A stretch of 6,053 bases of DNA from Saprospiraceae bacterium. GTDB taxonomy: Bacteria > Bacteroidota > Bacteroidia > Chitinophagales > Saprospiraceae. The stretch is taken from contig SCUG01000710.1 of NCBI GenBank assembly GCA_004297645.1, forward strand, positions 1 through 6,053, read 5' to 3'. The notes under the pieces were generated by a model. That model was not told where the DNA came from, did no database searches, and saw only the letters and a list, made by a program, of their open reading frames with translations. Position numbers and translations under genes: made by a program. Positions 5,991 through 6,053 of the stretch are shown here, piece after piece. Each line of letters opens with the position of its first letter. The first letter of the stretch is position 1.

Positions 5991-6008
5991 TTCAGGCTTT
6001 GGCCTGAA
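5991..6008. repeat. Perfect 7-bp inverted repeat with 4-base loop
   Basis: TTCAGGC (5991-5997) and GCCTGAA (6002-6008) are perfectly complementary around the loop TTTG. No T-run follows on the plus strand, so it is a poor intrinsic terminator in that direction. It could be a leader hairpin, a short dispersed repeat, or a terminator for a gene coming from the right. Confidence 0.5.
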
Positions 6009-6053
6009 CCTTGAATGACTGAGCGGACTGACATAGGAACGGTTAAAAAATAG

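Overview
The window looks like chromosomal DNA from a member of the Bacteroidota. Four things point there: an S46-family dipeptidyl-peptidase, a secreted protein with a type IX secretion (T9SS) C-terminal sorting domain, start codons with no Shine-Dalgarno sequence, and exact TAnnTTTG promoter -7 boxes, the form used by the Bacteroidota primary sigma factor. A Saprospiraceae-like lineage is possible, but that is only a guess. Most genes are moderately GC-rich; one (3537-4400) is clearly AT-richer.

Layout, left to right. Bases 1-1095 (+) hold the C-terminal half of a DPP11-type S46 peptidase, followed by a strong hairpin that probably terminates transcription. Bases 1170-2165 (+) encode a lipoprotein adaptor subunit of an RND-type efflux pump. 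Its last domain is missing and is replaced by the tail of an IS66-type transposase; the apparent right end of that insertion sequence lies at about 2215. No pump gene follows. Bases 2216-2310 are non-coding. Three genes then run on the minus strand, read from right to left: moaC (4922-4431), a short T9SS-exported protein (4400-3537) and a MobA-like nucleotidyltransferase with an extra N-terminal domain (3480-2311). On the plus strand, divergent from moaC, purQ occupies 5144-5857 behind a good -7 box. The last 196 bases hold no clear gene but contain two more -7 boxes and a perfect small hairpin.

How the genes fit together. moaC and the MobA-like gene both belong to molybdenum cofactor synthesis: MoaC makes cyclic pyranopterin monophosphate, and MobA adds a nucleotide to the finished cofactor. 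The secreted-protein gene between them has no obvious link to that pathway and differs in base composition. purQ supplies the glutaminase for a step in de novo purine synthesis. The peptidase and efflux adaptor are envelope functions.

The most notable event is the IS66 scar that truncates the efflux adaptor, apparently with loss of the pump. Next come a Gly-to-Arg change in the MobA nucleotide-binding signature and the foreign-looking gene inside the moaC-mobA block. I see no CRISPR array, phage module, RNA gene or clearly new multi-gene system.
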